A stretch of DNA of 64,000 nucleotides from assembly GCF_002078875.1 (NCBI RefSeq), contig NC_034412.1, positions 83,338,457 through 83,402,456 on the forward strand, in the 5' to 3' direction. The DNA is from Numida meleagris (lineage: Eukaryota > Chordata > Aves > Galliformes > Numididae). Within the stretch, counting starts at the first letter, position 1. Every line of letters starts with the position of its first letter. A program made the translations under genes and the position numbers. The notes below the pieces were generated by a model, which saw nothing but the letters and a program-made list of their open reading frames with translations, was not told where the DNA came from and made no database searches. This document shows positions 37,587-50,451 of the stretch, one piece after another.

Positions 37587-40500
37587 CACTTCTGAGAACA
37601 CCATCAACATTTTATTTATTACTTCGAAGGCCATTTAGTTGCCCATTACTTTTTTCCTTTACATGTATTTGACTGCACTGCCAGCTTGTGAAATCCTGGA
37701 CTGGAGATGATAAAACATATTTCTGTTGTTGCCAACATCTAAAAACTCCTTCATCATTACGGTTTTAGAACTGATGTTTCAACAGCTTAACGTGTTCTGG
37801 GTGGATACTCCTACAGCCAGCCTGCCTTGTGCCAGCTCTAAATATGTCCTTGTTTTTGGGTACCCTTTAATACACTCTTTGAAGGATATTCCCTCACCCT
37901 GTGTACAAGCTGAGAGCAGTTACTGGTTTGTATTCCAAAGACTTTTCTGAAAGGACTTTTCTGAAGTCTGAAGGTAATAATGAACAGGTTGCTCTGATAC
38001 ATTGATGAAGGTGGATGGGGCTGATCTGCCCTATGACAAGGAGAGAATTACATTCTCTTGGCATAACTTCTGTACACTGGAGAGGACCAAAACTATGAGT
38101 CAGCTGCACCATGGAAACAGCTGGGCATCCTTTTTCTAGATAAAATAAAGTTTCGAAAATGTTCATATGAAATAAATTGTATGAGTCTGGTGTTACCTTC
38201 AACCCCTCTGCTCACAGCATTGCTCCTGGCTTAAACATGTCATTTTGAGGAGAACTTTTCTTCACAGCACAGGAAACCTAGCAGCTAACTGCATTAAGCA
38301 GTAAATCCAGTGAAACAGCTGGTATGGGTTTCTCTGTTCCTGCAATGAGACAGCAGCCAAGCTGTCTTGGTACACCAACACTGTCCTCTGCTATTGAGGC
38401 TACATACCAGATCTGCTCTGTCAATAAAGAAGATTTACATCTGAGCTTCCAGTTGGAACCCTTCAACTGAGTTATTCCCAACCTGTTTACCTCTCTCATA
38501 AAAGTTTAAAAATAATAAAAATAATATTATCTTTTCAGTGATGGTTCAGACCTAAAAGAAAAAAAAAACAAAAAAAACCAGAGAAACGAAGCTTGGATCT
38601 GAGCCCTGCTTTGTGCTAGCCCAGAGAGGAGACCAGAGCAAACCCAGCCCAGCATTTCTAAGCCTGATGTTCCTGGAGACATCTTCTCAGCTTCCAGGCC
38701 TTGGGGAGTGCCTCAGATCAGAGTGAGAAAAGCACATCATGGTGCTTTTCTGGTGGGAGTCTTCAAGCAAAAGAACTGAAGGAAACATGCTGGTCTGAGT
38801 AGATGGAAGACGTGCAGGCTGCGGGAGATTTGCAGAAAGGCCTGAGGAGCTTACAAATGCCTGCAAGGATCAAGAGGCATCTGCTGGTTGGAGAGGGAAA
38901 CAAGACAAAGCTGCAGAGGAAAGGAAAGAGGGACCTTAAAGGGGATTTAACATGCATGCGAAACAGATCTGAACCCCCACGCTGCATCCTCTCCTGTGGA
39001 AAGAAAGCAGAAAATGCATCTGTCCGTATTCCTTAAGGTTGTAAACTAGCCTGGGAATTAATTCCTGATTATGGAGATGAATATGCCAACAGCGTGATCT
39101 TCAAATAACAGGGATAAGCTGCGGGGTTAGGTTCCGAGTTTGGATCAGGGAAACTTTATACGACATGGTCTTCTAAAACAGGGGAGGAAGAAAGCAGGTC
39201 TTGAGTCTGCTTTCAAAGCCTTGGTGCTCAAAGAAGTACATTCTTCTCTAATTTTGTTAACATCTCCAATTTATCATTCGGAGATCTGAGATTTTAATCC
39301 CCCCCGGTATTTTCAGCAGCAGCAATGTGGCACATCTCTATCTTGCTGATGAAGGCTAAGATGTAATTTGGCTTGTCATTTCACTCTAAGAATGGTCTTA
39401 GTGTATCACAGAGCTCTCTCTTTATTTCTGGATATGCAGTTATGTGAATTCAGTAGCTGTTCAAGGTCCCTGCCAGCACCTGGAAGTCTCTTGAGTAGGA
39501 TCAAATGCTCATTTTACTTCAGTAATATCAAGCTCACAGTGCTCTGTTGCAGTTTCTTCTTACAAAAATTTAAATCAGTAACATGATACAGAAACTTCAA
39601 TAATAAAGTTATTTGTGAAAGTAGAACGTCAGGTTGCTATTATAGTTAATCATTTTAAGAAAACGCAACAATGTGACCTCAAAATACACAATTTGAAAAA
39701 ACTCTCCAAATGCAGAAAAACAATGTTATCTGCTTGTTGAGATGAAAGAAGTAAGATGGAAGAAGAGGCATGGGCATCTGTTTACTGCCCATTTGCAGTA
39801 AATGAAAAGCAATTTTTAAGCTTCAAAATGCTGCAAGTAGCACTTTCCTTGCACTGTAAATGAGGTGAATTAGGAAAGCTGAGGTCATGGTATGGAGAAA
39901 GAGAACAGACCGCAAATGCAAAGGAAAGACTCAACTGTGCCTATGTACTACACTAAAGAAGCCCCATGCAGTATGGGGAAAAATGGCTGAGGTGCTGAAA
40001 AACCCATCACAGCACTTAATGGTCTTTATTCCATCTTTCCCCACAACATCTCCTGTGCTTTTATCTTCATTTTATGAAAGAGCATCAGAAGCAAGAAATT
40101 TCACTGGCACGGTCCAGCTGCTCCGTACTCATCCCTCGAGGACACTTTGGTGCAGTTCTGCTGTGGAATGGTTGATGCTGTGACCTACCACCCACAACAC
40201 CTACCACCCATGATCTCCTGTCCAGTATAACTTAATAGAAGTCCCCAGGATGCTGGAGAGGTAAGAGGATTGGGCACACAACTTGGCCTCCGTCTAGTCC
40301 AAATTTGGGAATGCAGTAGAACTACAGTTCTTCTTGAATAACGAGACCCACTATACTGCTGAGAGATCTCTAGGACAACCTGGAGATGTGGGCAACGTGA
40401 TCTCCAGCTCATTTAGAAAGGATGATATATCACTGAGACTCAATTTAATGGGGAAGTTTGGCTAGAAAGGAGGGTTTTTGAAAGCCCCACTGCCATATCA

Positions 40501-41293
40501 CAGTAAAGAGAGGAACAAAATCAAAGCACAAGCATGATTCAGATAAACTGTTACGAGATTTGCAAGTTCTGAAGGGTACATTGGAGGAAGCAATGGAGAT
40601 GATAGTTTTCAGACTAGATTTGGCATATTCATGCCAGCATGGGAGGTAGAAAGTACAACAGATGTGGAAGTACTGATTACTCTTTATTTGCACCAGTGGT
40701 GAAAAAATATAGAATGTGTTAGAATATAGCTATTTTAACATTTAGCATAAAGAAAGTGATAGAATTAATTATTAACACAGATAAAAGTCATTCAATTAGA
40801 AGGCGTACAAGATATATCCCAGGCACATCCTACATGACATCTCTGAAGGACGTCTTATTTACAGTGAAAGTAATGTTCAAATACCTTTAATTTCTGCAGC
40901 TGACAGGCTGTTTTATCTTCAAAACAAGTAATGCGAAACTAGACCAGTAATGCGCACAGGAGAGAGCTCCTATTTTACAACAGCAGCCTGTGCTGGCTGG
41001 CGTGCATGCAGGCATACTGCATCTGCAGGGCTAAATGCAGCTTGGAGCCTTGGAAAATTTAAAGCTGTTGTTTTTATTGCATATCATATTTTGGTTTACC
41101 CCTTGAAGTGCAGTGATAAGACAGACCTCTGTCAAAAAACCGTGTCTAATTTTTAGCATTGGATGTGCAGACCTGAACTGCGTGTTCCATTTTTGCATCA
41201 AGGGTTTATTGTAACTGCTTTGGTCGTACATGCCTGGAATATATGATCAAACTGTTTGCAGCCCCAATTGAAATTTATTTTGCGTCATTCTTT

Positions 41294-41312
41294 TCTCTCC
41301 CTCTCTCTCTCT
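41294..41312 (+). repeat. CT-rich microsatellite
   Basis: Short pyrimidine run of mostly CT dinucleotides with two interruptions. Confidence 0.8.
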
Positions 41313-42958
41313 TACTCATCTGATCATTTGAAAAGCTCTCATTTGCACATTTAAAAGTAATTTCAGGTTTTTTTCCTTGTCTGTGAGTTCCAGAAAACAG
41401 ATCTGATTATTGCTACTTGCATTTGATGTAGGCAATAACAACAGCACTTCCAAACATTCAAAATTCATGAATTCAGCTATTCCCAACCCCAAATGATAAA
41501 ATGTTAAATACAATAAATGTGAGAGTCTTCATTTTCCTTCTGGCTTCTGAATCTTTCAGATCAGCTCGTATTTTCAGGCTTTTCTTTGTGGCCATGAGTT
41601 ACAGGCTTTCTATCACCCAGCCCAGTTTGTCCTCACATTTTCATGCACAAATGTGCATGGCAAATAGCAGGCACACAGAAACTTGCCGAGAATCCTTGTG
41701 AGCTGTCCACAGTATCCAAGTAGCACAGGAAAATAACCCTGTAAAACTGTTAATAAATACTGCCAGATTATAAACTGTATGAAAATACTCACATCCCAAA
41801 GCCAAACACACTAAACTCATTGTTGGGGCAGAGAAATTTTTGGCATCCTTACTGAAAAGCAGCTTTGCTGCACCAAAGGAGAAGAGAAAAAACACGAGAA
41901 AAAAAGGAAAGTCGTTTCCCTACTGGATTCTTTCGTGCTTGTCGGAAAATTATATGAGGTTGTGCCTTGCAGGTGTTACAGCTAAAGCTTCAGTAAATTA
42001 AACAAACTATCAGGTTAAAACAAATTAATTCAGCATAAACAGGAACTGCAGTGGTTCATGTTTCTGTTTCCCAAACCCAGAATGGAAGCATAAAAAAAAA
42101 TTGTCTCAGAAACCGCAAATGGAAGCACAAAATATTCTGACGTGAAATGCTGCATCCCACGGAAAGATGTGAGCACTATGCAAGGTGGAAAAACGAGACA
42201 GGGGGAGGGATGACATCTCCCAACATATTCTTGCTGCTCCATGCTGACTTTTAATATCAACATAATTTATGGGCACTAAGAATGAGTTTTAAAACAGGCA
42301 GGCTGTTGAATCCTGAGACATTTCCACCCACTCTGTTTTCACTGCTTAAATCAAAGCCTGCCTTTGCTCAGCAGCAGTGTTTTAGCAACATCTCGGAGTT
42401 CAGATCAGTGACTGAGCTGTCTTTGAGCTGGCCGCCTGGCAAAACACAAAGGGTAAAATACTCTGGAATGGAAAGATCCTGTGCCATGGAGCTGGCCCAA
42501 CAGGCACTGTCCAGAGCTGCAGCACAGCTGGAGCCAGCATTCTCCCAGCCCAAAACCTGAACACCTGCAGACCTCTCAGCAAGTTATACCAGCTATTTGT
42601 AACCTGCAGATACAAAAAATCTGTGGGAGAAGCTTCTACGTACAGCACAGAATAACAAGGAAAGGAGCACAATGCAAAATGTTAAGCAATGCTCTGTGTT
42701 TGTAATTGGTCTGTCTGACAGCTGACTGTTCTCCAGGAGGGTCAGAGCAGTGTGAAGTTTTTGTGCAGCAGGTGAAGTTATGACATAGGCTGCTCCCTTC
42801 TTCCTCCCCATGCAGAAACAGCTGAGAAAACATGAGGGTGTTTGAGAGAAAGGAGAGCGAATAGTGATGAAGGTCAACGCTGCTGCAGGAATGAGGCTGT
42901 GAGATGGCTGTTGCAGGGGGAGATTTCTGTACTACTCCAGATAGCCGTGCTCCCACAT

Positions 42959-43236
42959 TTCGACAGTACAAGAGGTAATGGCTTTAAGTTTCACCAGGGG
43001 AGGTTCTGGTTGGATATTAGGAAAAATTTATTCTCAGAAAGAGTGATAAATCATTGGGACAGGCTGCCCAGGGAGGTGGTGGAGTCAACATGCCTGGAGG
43101 TGTTCAAGAAATGTGGAGATGTAACACTGAGGGACATGGTTAGTGGGCATGGTGGGGACGGGTTGACGGTTGGACTAGGTGATCTTCATGGTCTTTTTCA
43201 ACCTAAATGATCCTATGATTCTGTGATTCCATGATT
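42959..43236 (+). mobile_element. CR1 retrotransposon, 3' end
   Basis: CR1 3' part with the blocks 'agaggtaatggctttaag', 'gttggatattaggaaaaa', 'gggacaggctgcccaggg', 'cctggaggtgttcaagaa', then 'gggttgacggttggact' and 'ggtcttcatggt'-type sequence and an octamer tail (atgattctgtgattccatg). Its 3' untranslated region matches the fragment at 62325-62433 closely, so the two belong to one CR1 subfamily, distinct from the copy at 2601-2961. Confidence 0.93.
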
Positions 43237-45080
43237 TTCCTCCCATATTCCCCTGACTCTCCATCCCCCCCAGTTCACTGAGCATTCCCCAAAGCACAAA
43301 CCAAGGAGCCATCTTTCCATCCCTGTTTTATAGCCTCATTTCTACTCCCACTGAAAACCATGAAAGATTGGCCATGGAGGAGAAAGGAGCTCTTTAAGAG
43401 TATGAGGGTGGTATACAACACAATGAACCATATAAAGTAGCAGTCTCTTTTAATTCAGTCATCATAAATGGGGAAGGGCAGCTCTAATAAAACTTTCCTA
43501 CAGAGCTTATGACCACAAGGTATCACTGAGGATCAGGACTACTGATCTCTTCAGCTAAGCACATTCCTCCTGTTAGCAAATAGGAAAGCAAAAGTTTGTA
43601 TCTGTGTGCAACAAACACCATTCTGCTGACTCTGACATAGATAGCACTGGCTCCTGGAGCACCTCATCCTGGCTGCATGTTGCCTCAGCACCCAGGGCAG
43701 TGCCTGACCCGCTCCCAGCACAGAGGAAAACTTTTCTGACAAATCCATATTTCTTCAAATAGATTAATTGCTGTGGCATATCAGTAACTTAGCCCAGAGA
43801 CATCTTTCAGTATTCTACAAGATGTATATCTCTCGCTGAACCCAGTATTAAAGCCTTCTGGAAAACAGGAAGAGTAACAAAATACAGAAGAGCCAACAGA
43901 AGTGAGCTCAGACTTCTGAAATATTTGCGAATAGCTAAAAAAAAAATGAGGGCAAGAAAGTATTTTGTTTGCAAGGGCAAGTAATCTGGGAACTTTAAGA
44001 TGGATTGCATGATGAACTATGACAGTTAGGATATTTGTAGTATCTGTACTTGTGCTATAACTACATTAATTAGGATAACTGTATGATGTGAGTGGGGCTC
44101 TCAGGGTTTAACCTAATCACTGAGATATGACCTCTCTCTATAGCGTTCAGAAATTAGCAATGCATCATTTCTTCTTTTAAGATCTGCAGAATCTTCAGCT
44201 CTGCCCAATGTTTATGAAAGCAGTTGCAACTGTGCAAAATAAGCAAAAGGGATGGAAAGCACTGATCTGATCAGAACTGCAGTGGAATTACTTGGCTTCA
44301 AGGCTGCAGGCAGCGACATCAGTGCGGCTGCAGAGGAGGGGAGCTTCTCTTCTTTTTTTTTAATCTCCTTCCTAAAACCTATCAACTTCTCAGAGCTGCT
44401 AGCACAACTTCCCAAAGAGCTCGCTCATCGGAGCAGTGCTCTGGAGCAAAATTGATGCATCAGGGCTGATGACTTTGCCTCAGGACAGCACACAGCAAAA
44501 GGCAGAGGCTGCCGTTCTGGAGTTCCCTAGGGATGACATTGTCACACAAGGGTATGGAGATGTGGCCTAACTTACCACAGCAGACCAAAGGGAACTGGAT
44601 TTTCTCTATGCACAAGATTTCCTCAGCTGGATCTCTGCTTGGTTTTGGAGCCAGGCTGATATCAGTAACCTACGCTTCACTATAGAAAGGATTTATCTTC
44701 TCTTTTAGAAGGGTCTCAATATTTTTATCCAGAGGCTTAAGTAACAGAAGGGAAACACTGCAAACAGCATGAGAGGGAAAAGGCACTTCTGGGAAAATGC
44801 TCAGATTTCCCTCACCACAAATCCACTCATCTGCCCTTCTGCTTTCACACCCAGTTATCTGGCTGTATTTCACCAGAAATAAAAGCTGCTACAATATTTC
44901 CCCTCCAATGCCACCAGTTAGGAGGCCTCATGTCTCAGCGGGTGTGTGAAACACCAGCTCCGTTAGATGCTGGTGACAACTGAAGGTGTAAAATGGCTTG
45001 CTGCGTGATGGGCCTGCCCTGTGGCATTGTGCCGACACAAGGGGTGGCCTTCCAGAAGGTCACTTTGTAGAGTCGGGGAC
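43237..45080. other. Unique sequence, no gene seen
   Basis: Unique DNA between two CR1 copies. Frames at 43551-43779 (minus), 44212-44415 (minus) and 44252-44455 (plus) overlap each other or lack any domain. No RNA gene was seen. Confidence 0.4.
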
Positions 45081-45478
45081 TCATAGAATCACAGAATGGC
45101 CTGGGTTGGAAGGGACCTTTAAGCCCATTGCCCATTCAGTTCCACCCCCCTGCTGTGGGCAGGGCTGCCACCCACCTGCTCAGGCTGCCCAGGGCCCATC
45201 CAACCTGGCCTTGAACACTTGCAGGGATGGAGCATCCACATTTTCTCTGGGCAGCCTGCTCCAGTGTCTCACCACCTTCTGAGTAAAAAGGATTTCATTG
45301 TAAGGTCTAATCTAAATCTTCTCTCTTTTTAGTTTAAAGCCATTGTCCTATCACTATCAGACTGTGTAAAAAGACAGTCTCCCTCCTATTGATAATCTTC
45401 TTTTAAATATTGGAAAGCCACAATGAGGTCTCTCTGGAACCTTTAATTCTCCAGCTCCCTCAGCCTTTCTTCCAGAAG
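45081..45478 (-). mobile_element. CR1 retrotransposon, 3' end
   Basis: The plus strand begins with 'tcatagaatcacagaatggc' and 'gggttggaagggacc', the reverse complement of a CR1 tail. It continues through 'ggctgcccagggcccatcca', 'acctggccttgaacactt' and 'agtttaaagccattgtccta' into the end of ORF2 ('aggtctctctggaac'). This is a fairly complete 3' unit of about 400 bp, truncated at its 5' side near 45478. Confidence 0.95.
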
Positions 45479-45774
45479 AAGCCAGTGGTCCTGGAGCTGA
45501 TATGAGTAAGACCATGGAGTGGTCAGGTTTTGGGAGCCAGCAAATGCCTGAGAGCTGCCTCCATGGGGAAGGGGTGGGTAAAAAGTGCCTGCTCAGAAAA
45601 GTGTGCCAGCAGCAGCAGCTTGGCTGAACTGTGTTTGCAAGCATTGATTTCCTTTACTCTAATACCTGTGTTGGGGGCAAAGTCAAATCTTTCCTCCCTG
45701 GCTTTGATCTCGGCTGCTCAAGCTGCTTTTCTGGAGGTGGGAAATGGGAGCAGAGGCAGGGAGGGATGCTGGCC
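45479..45774. other. Unique spacer, chance frames only
   Basis: Two overlapping frames (45530-45970 and 45631-45954, plus) cross this region and the MIR fossil that follows. Neither shows a domain, and their sharing of the same bases argues against both. Confidence 0.35.
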
Positions 45775-45885
45775 TGGGAGCTGGGCAATCCAGGTTTTCC
45801 CCTGTGTTTATGCCCTGCAACTCTGCACCAGTTTCCTGCCTGTGTCAGTTTCTGCATCAGTAAAATGTTTTTATGCAAGAAATGT
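45775..45885 (-). repeat. MIR-family SINE fossil
   Basis: Read on the plus strand, 'cctgtgtcagtttctgcatc' followed by 'agtaaaatg' matches the reverse MIR block ctgtgcctcagtttcctcatctgtaaaatg. The upstream 'agctgggcaatccagg' fits less clearly. Only the core block is convincing; the limits are approximate. Confidence 0.5.
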
Positions 45886-46428
45886 AATGGAAAAAGAGTG
45901 CTTCATTTTGTTCCATATAAAGCCGCAGAACCTGTATGTTGCTGGAAACGGTGACATCTCAATCCTCTGATAACACAGTACACGTTATCCATCTTGGCCC
46001 ATCTACTTTCTGTTTTAACACTTCCTCACACCCTGATTTCAGTCAAGGATTTTTCTAAACAAGAAATTATATGTAGAGGCTGAAAATCTGCCAGCAAAAG
46101 ATGAAAAACTTACTGACAGATCTGTAACTCTGGACAAAGAGTCCTTTCTACCGCAGTCACCACAGGAACTGTGGCAGAGGTGTCAGAGACCTGTATGGCC
46201 AGCGCTGGGATCAGCCTTGCTCCCACTGAGCTCCAGGGGAATTTGATTCAGCAAAGGATCTGGGAGGCCTGAAGCTCTTCTGCTTTTTGCATGTGACACA
46301 TTTCCAAAATATGAGTAGTGCCCTTTCCTAACCACAGCATTTGACTCTTCAGTTCTGAAAAAACTAAAAACCGTATCATATACGGGCAGCTAACGGGGCA
46401 GGGAGGAATAGGGCTGTTTCTCTGTCCA

Positions 46429-46441
46429 CCAGGAGATGGCA
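46429..46441 (+). promoter_or_regulatory. CTCF-like core motif, 12 of 13
   Basis: ccaggagatggca differs from CCASYAGRKGGCR only at the fifth position. It lies in unique sequence. Confidence 0.25.
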
Positions 46442-47740
46442 GTGAGTATGCTGAGTATGTTTTTTTTCCCCTTTATTTCACTTGTACTTACTCTCTGAAA
46501 GATAACGGGTCCTTTGAGGACAACTGAGCTATAATGCTTTCGTTTCTGTTTAATTTTCCTTTTCCATCGCTCATATTTATAACCTCCCCATAATTCCTTC
46601 CTCTGCGTAATGTCTCCTTCACCCAACGTCTACCATTTACTTTCTTGATATGCGTGGCTAAACCCTACAGATTGGTGTAAAACAGCATTGCAGGAGCTGA
46701 ACAGAAACATTTGAGGAAGGAAAAGCAGTGCGCGTGACTCACGTGGAAGCTGGCAGGCACTTTGTGTTCAGGCTTGAGCTGGCTGATTTTCTGCCCATTC
46801 CCTCTTCAAAGAGAAATACACCCCTGTTTCAAAATGGAGTTGACATTTAGGATCTAGATTTCATTCCTGACGTTCTCTGCTGGCCAGAAGACGTCAGGAG
46901 ACACATTTCCTTGTCTGTATGAAGCTCACGTGCCTTTGGGCCATATAACTCATCGTGCTGCAAGCCTCCACCAGAGGACTCTGACATTTTCTGCAGTAAT
47001 GCCTTCCATCAGAGGGCTTCCCAAAAGGGTACATTAACATATGAAGCCCCATAGATTTTGGGAGGACAGAGGGATACAGTTGCTCAGAGACAGATAGACT
47101 TCCAGACCCCAGTCGCTGTCTGTGCAGGCTGCTGGCAGCCCTCGAGGAGCAGAGTCCTTATTTCCCCCTTCCCTCACCATTTTCCAGTGGACCCTCAGGG
47201 GTTTGGTGCTTTCAGCACTTGGAGGTGACAGGGCAGATGGGGCTGTTCCATGAATTGCAAATATCCAGAGGTTCAAACACCACAGCTGAAAAGGTTTGCT
47301 TTTCTGCGTTTTGCTTTATTTTTTTTTCAGTACTGCCATAAATGAAGTGTTTCCATGTTCCCATTTCAAATAGTGCTCTGAGAACTTTCTCAGGGACACC
47401 TGAAATGCCCCAGTTTTTCATGGCTCCTATCAAAACATTTTTCTAAATAATTACAGTGTTAAAAATGGATTGCCGTACCCAGGGGAATTTGCTCTTTGTT
47501 TGCCAGGAACAAATAGGCCAAGAGAATGAGTGCTCAGCATCACGAGTGGTGTTTGAAGGAAAGAGCAAAGTCAAAAGCATGTAGGCACCGCCAGAGATGC
47601 TCTGCTTTCAAAGTGAATTTTTATTATGCATAGTCAAGGTTGCATAAGAAACGCCTGCATGTTGTGCTCCTTGAGCTGGGAGCAAGGAGGAATCTCCTCC
47701 TCTGGGAGTGATGCATGTGATGCTTTTGACTCGGAGGAAT

Positions 47741-47778
47741 TTATATATAGCTATATAGATATATAAATATATATATGT
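47741..47778. repeat. TA-rich simple repeat
   Basis: Imperfect TA dinucleotide run (ttatatatagctatatagat, then atataaatatatatatg). Confidence 0.85.
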
Positions 47779-50437
47779 GACCTCTTCAAAACTATTTCTT
47801 TGCATCTTAAGATGTTGCTTCTAAACTGGCACTAGGTTTTGATTACATCAGTCACCTTCATAGCAGTTTGCACTTCAATAACATTACCATGCTTCCTCTG
47901 AGGATCCCTGAGCCCTGAGCAAACACAAACCTAGAAATGCTCAAAGCATCTTGCTGCCATCAGTACCTCTGCAAATTGCTTTTCACTTTTAGAGCATCCT
48001 TCCTGAGAGATGTGTGCCTGAAATATCTATTCCTACAGAAGTAAGAGGGGAGGTGGGCTCAGCACTCCTTGTTTCCTTTAGAAGTCAGCCTAAAACTATG
48101 CACCCCTCTACACCCCTTATGACCCCATGGAAGGTCCAGCACATGCTGACTCTGCATACCCAGTGGGCTTGTGCGCATCCCTCTGGGGATGGCATCCTCC
48201 AGCCATCCACCCATGCTTGTTTTTCTTCTATTAATTCTTTCTGGATGCCTGATATTCACATTAAGGGGCTTCTGAAACCTCTGTGTACACATTAATCAAT
48301 ATGTAGCATGCATGTGTACACACACTGAGACACTAGGGATGACTGCTTTTTACCATTTCCATCCCTCTCCCCCTGCTAATCTGTGTGGTTGTTACTTCCA
48401 CTTGCTGTGTCTTGCCTTAAATTAAACTGTAAGCCCTTCCTTGTGGGAGATGCCTTTTGTTGTGGGCTGTCAGGAGGGGTTTTGCAGAGAATCCAGAGCG
48501 CCGGGCAGGGCTCTCCAGGCACCACTGAAATAATAATGAAGTAGTTTCACCAAGGTGGGACCAGAGAGCACTGTCGGCTGGGTCTGAATTCTGCTTGTCC
48601 CTGAAAATTGCCTAGGTAATAAGATAGCTGCTTTAAAATTGCTTGGGGTATCCCACAGGATTCTGTTCTGACTCTGATTTCCATTCCCAGCACATGTGCT
48701 GCCATTTGGCCAGCACCATCCACCCGTGCGAGTTAATTTAAGGTTGCTAAACAGAAGACACAGAACATACATCTTTTATATTTGATCTCAACACTGGTAA
48801 GTCCTCTGACTGATGGTTAATCTTAACTTGTAATAGGATTTGCCCACACTCCCCCAAGAGCAGGACATTGGTCTGCTGTTAATTTGTGTGATCCAGCTTC
48901 CTATCACTTGGAGTGATACTGGGCTTTCTAGCTGGTGTGGTCTTGAGGTAGGCATTGGTTACGTATTTTGAAAAGTTTGACCAAAATTTTAATAGTGCAA
49001 TAGCATGCTAACGTGGAATTTGAGCTATGTTGCTATTTTCTTATTCAAGTCAGCAAGCAGACACAAGTCAGGCAGCTGCAGCCCCGGGTCGGTGAGGTCT
49101 GTCCCTTCCCACCTCTCCTCTATACCTGGAGTGCTCTCTGCTTTGGTCAAAGGGTAAGGTGCCAGAGTGGTCAGGTTTAGGCACTAACTTGTTGTCGTGG
49201 CAGTTCTCCAGGGCTGAATGCCTGTTGTACATTAACTAACCTGTACTATGGAAGAAAGGTCACGTACGCAACTTAAAAGCAATACTCACACATGAAACCA
49301 CCAGGTCATCTGTGCTATGTGTCTGGGAGCTAGGCTGACCCACTTTTCTGCAGAATTGTATTTCTGAACAAGGCAGGGTCACCCCATGGAGGGAAATGTT
49401 TGTACAAATGATGGCGTTGCACTACATGCAGGAGATTTATTAGCAAGGTCCGTGTTACGGGACCTGAATCCCACTGTCCTCTGATCCTTTGCAAATTTAC
49501 TGTCAAAGCAGTTAATCTCAAATTTAGTGTTGTGCCTTTTTTGTTTGGTTTGGTTTAGTGTGACATTCAGGATTCCTTTACAGGCAACTGTGCAGAGCAG
49601 GGAAATCTATGTGAAATGCTTCCTACTGGAGTCACCATCTGGCCAATATTCATCTTGTTTAGTGAAATACCAAGATATCCATAGAACGCAGGTGTTAATG
49701 CAGATCATAAGGCACAAGTGACCACAGTAATAAACCAACATGCAATGAAATGTAATTAATGCACCTGGTGCTTGGGTTTGAAAAGAATTTCTGTGCCTTT
49801 TTATTTTCCCTACACACCGATGTGCATTTTAATAGTTGGAACTTCAATCATCGCTTCCAACCAAGCCTTTAATCATATTAATTCCCTTAAAAAGTTAACT
49901 ATAATGTTTGCGAGTAAATAGTATTTCATAATTTAATAAGGAGGGGAAAAAGTGGAAGCACACATGAAACTGTATGCTGCTTAGTTGCATTTTTGTGGCA
50001 TGAAAAAGACTATTGTCTTGTTTCTGCTGATCTGGTTCTACCACTGGCAAAGGTTTGTTTTGTATCATGTAATCCTTGCTGGTAGGCTCCAAGAGCTTTT
50101 GAACCAACTGGAAAAAGTGAAAAGATACGAGGTAAAAAAAAATGTGACTAAGCTTTCAATCACTGGCTTTCAGAATGTGCTTTTCGTCTCACCTCCAACC
50201 TGCACAAACCAGGAACACATTGTTGTAAGGTTAAAACCCTTCAGGATGACATTTTTTTCCAAGCAGACCCCCAAAAAACCCACACAGAAATGTACTGGTA
50301 GATTTTTTGCAGGTGTTTGTGGGTTTCAGAGAATCACATTTTCTTTTCAAATGTCCACTAACAGCTGAGATTGCACCCGACCTGGTTAGTCAGCTGACAA
50401 ATCACAGGCAGACAGGGCATGTACAAGGGAAAGGGAG

Positions 50438-50451
50438 AGGTCACCAGGTCA
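50438..50451 (+). promoter_or_regulatory. Perfect DR2 nuclear-receptor element
   Basis: Two exact AGGTCA half-sites (50438-50443 and 50446-50451) are separated by two bases, the DR2 arrangement bound by retinoic-acid receptor/RXR heterodimers. A further half-site-like gggtca follows at 50459-50464. The motif is visible directly; activity and target are unknown, since no gene lies in the window. Confidence 0.4.

Larger units (their letters stand above)
36931..42958. other. Unique sequence with a minisatellite and a CTCF-core match
   Basis: Mostly unique DNA. It includes the minisatellite at 37108-37202, the CTCF-core match at 37574-37586, a 14-bp near-tandem duplication (acttttctgaaagg) around 37938-37966, and a CT-rich run at 41294-41312. 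Frames at 37894-38202, 39887-40183 and 42282-42560 have no recognisable domain. Confidence 0.4.
45886..50437. other. Unique sequence, no gene seen
   Basis: Unique DNA. A TA-rich run lies at 47741-47778. A 12-of-13 CTCF-core match (ccaggagatggca) lies at 46429-46441. The plus-strand frame at 49985-50368 (127 codons) starts with a hydrophobic segment but has no recognised family. No RNA gene was seen. Confidence 0.4.

Noticed and set aside
49985..50368. 127-codon frame with a hydrophobic start, possibly a secreted protein
   Set aside because: The hydrophobic start is followed by sequence without any family resemblance, and the AT-rich composition explains the Phe/Leu/Lys content.
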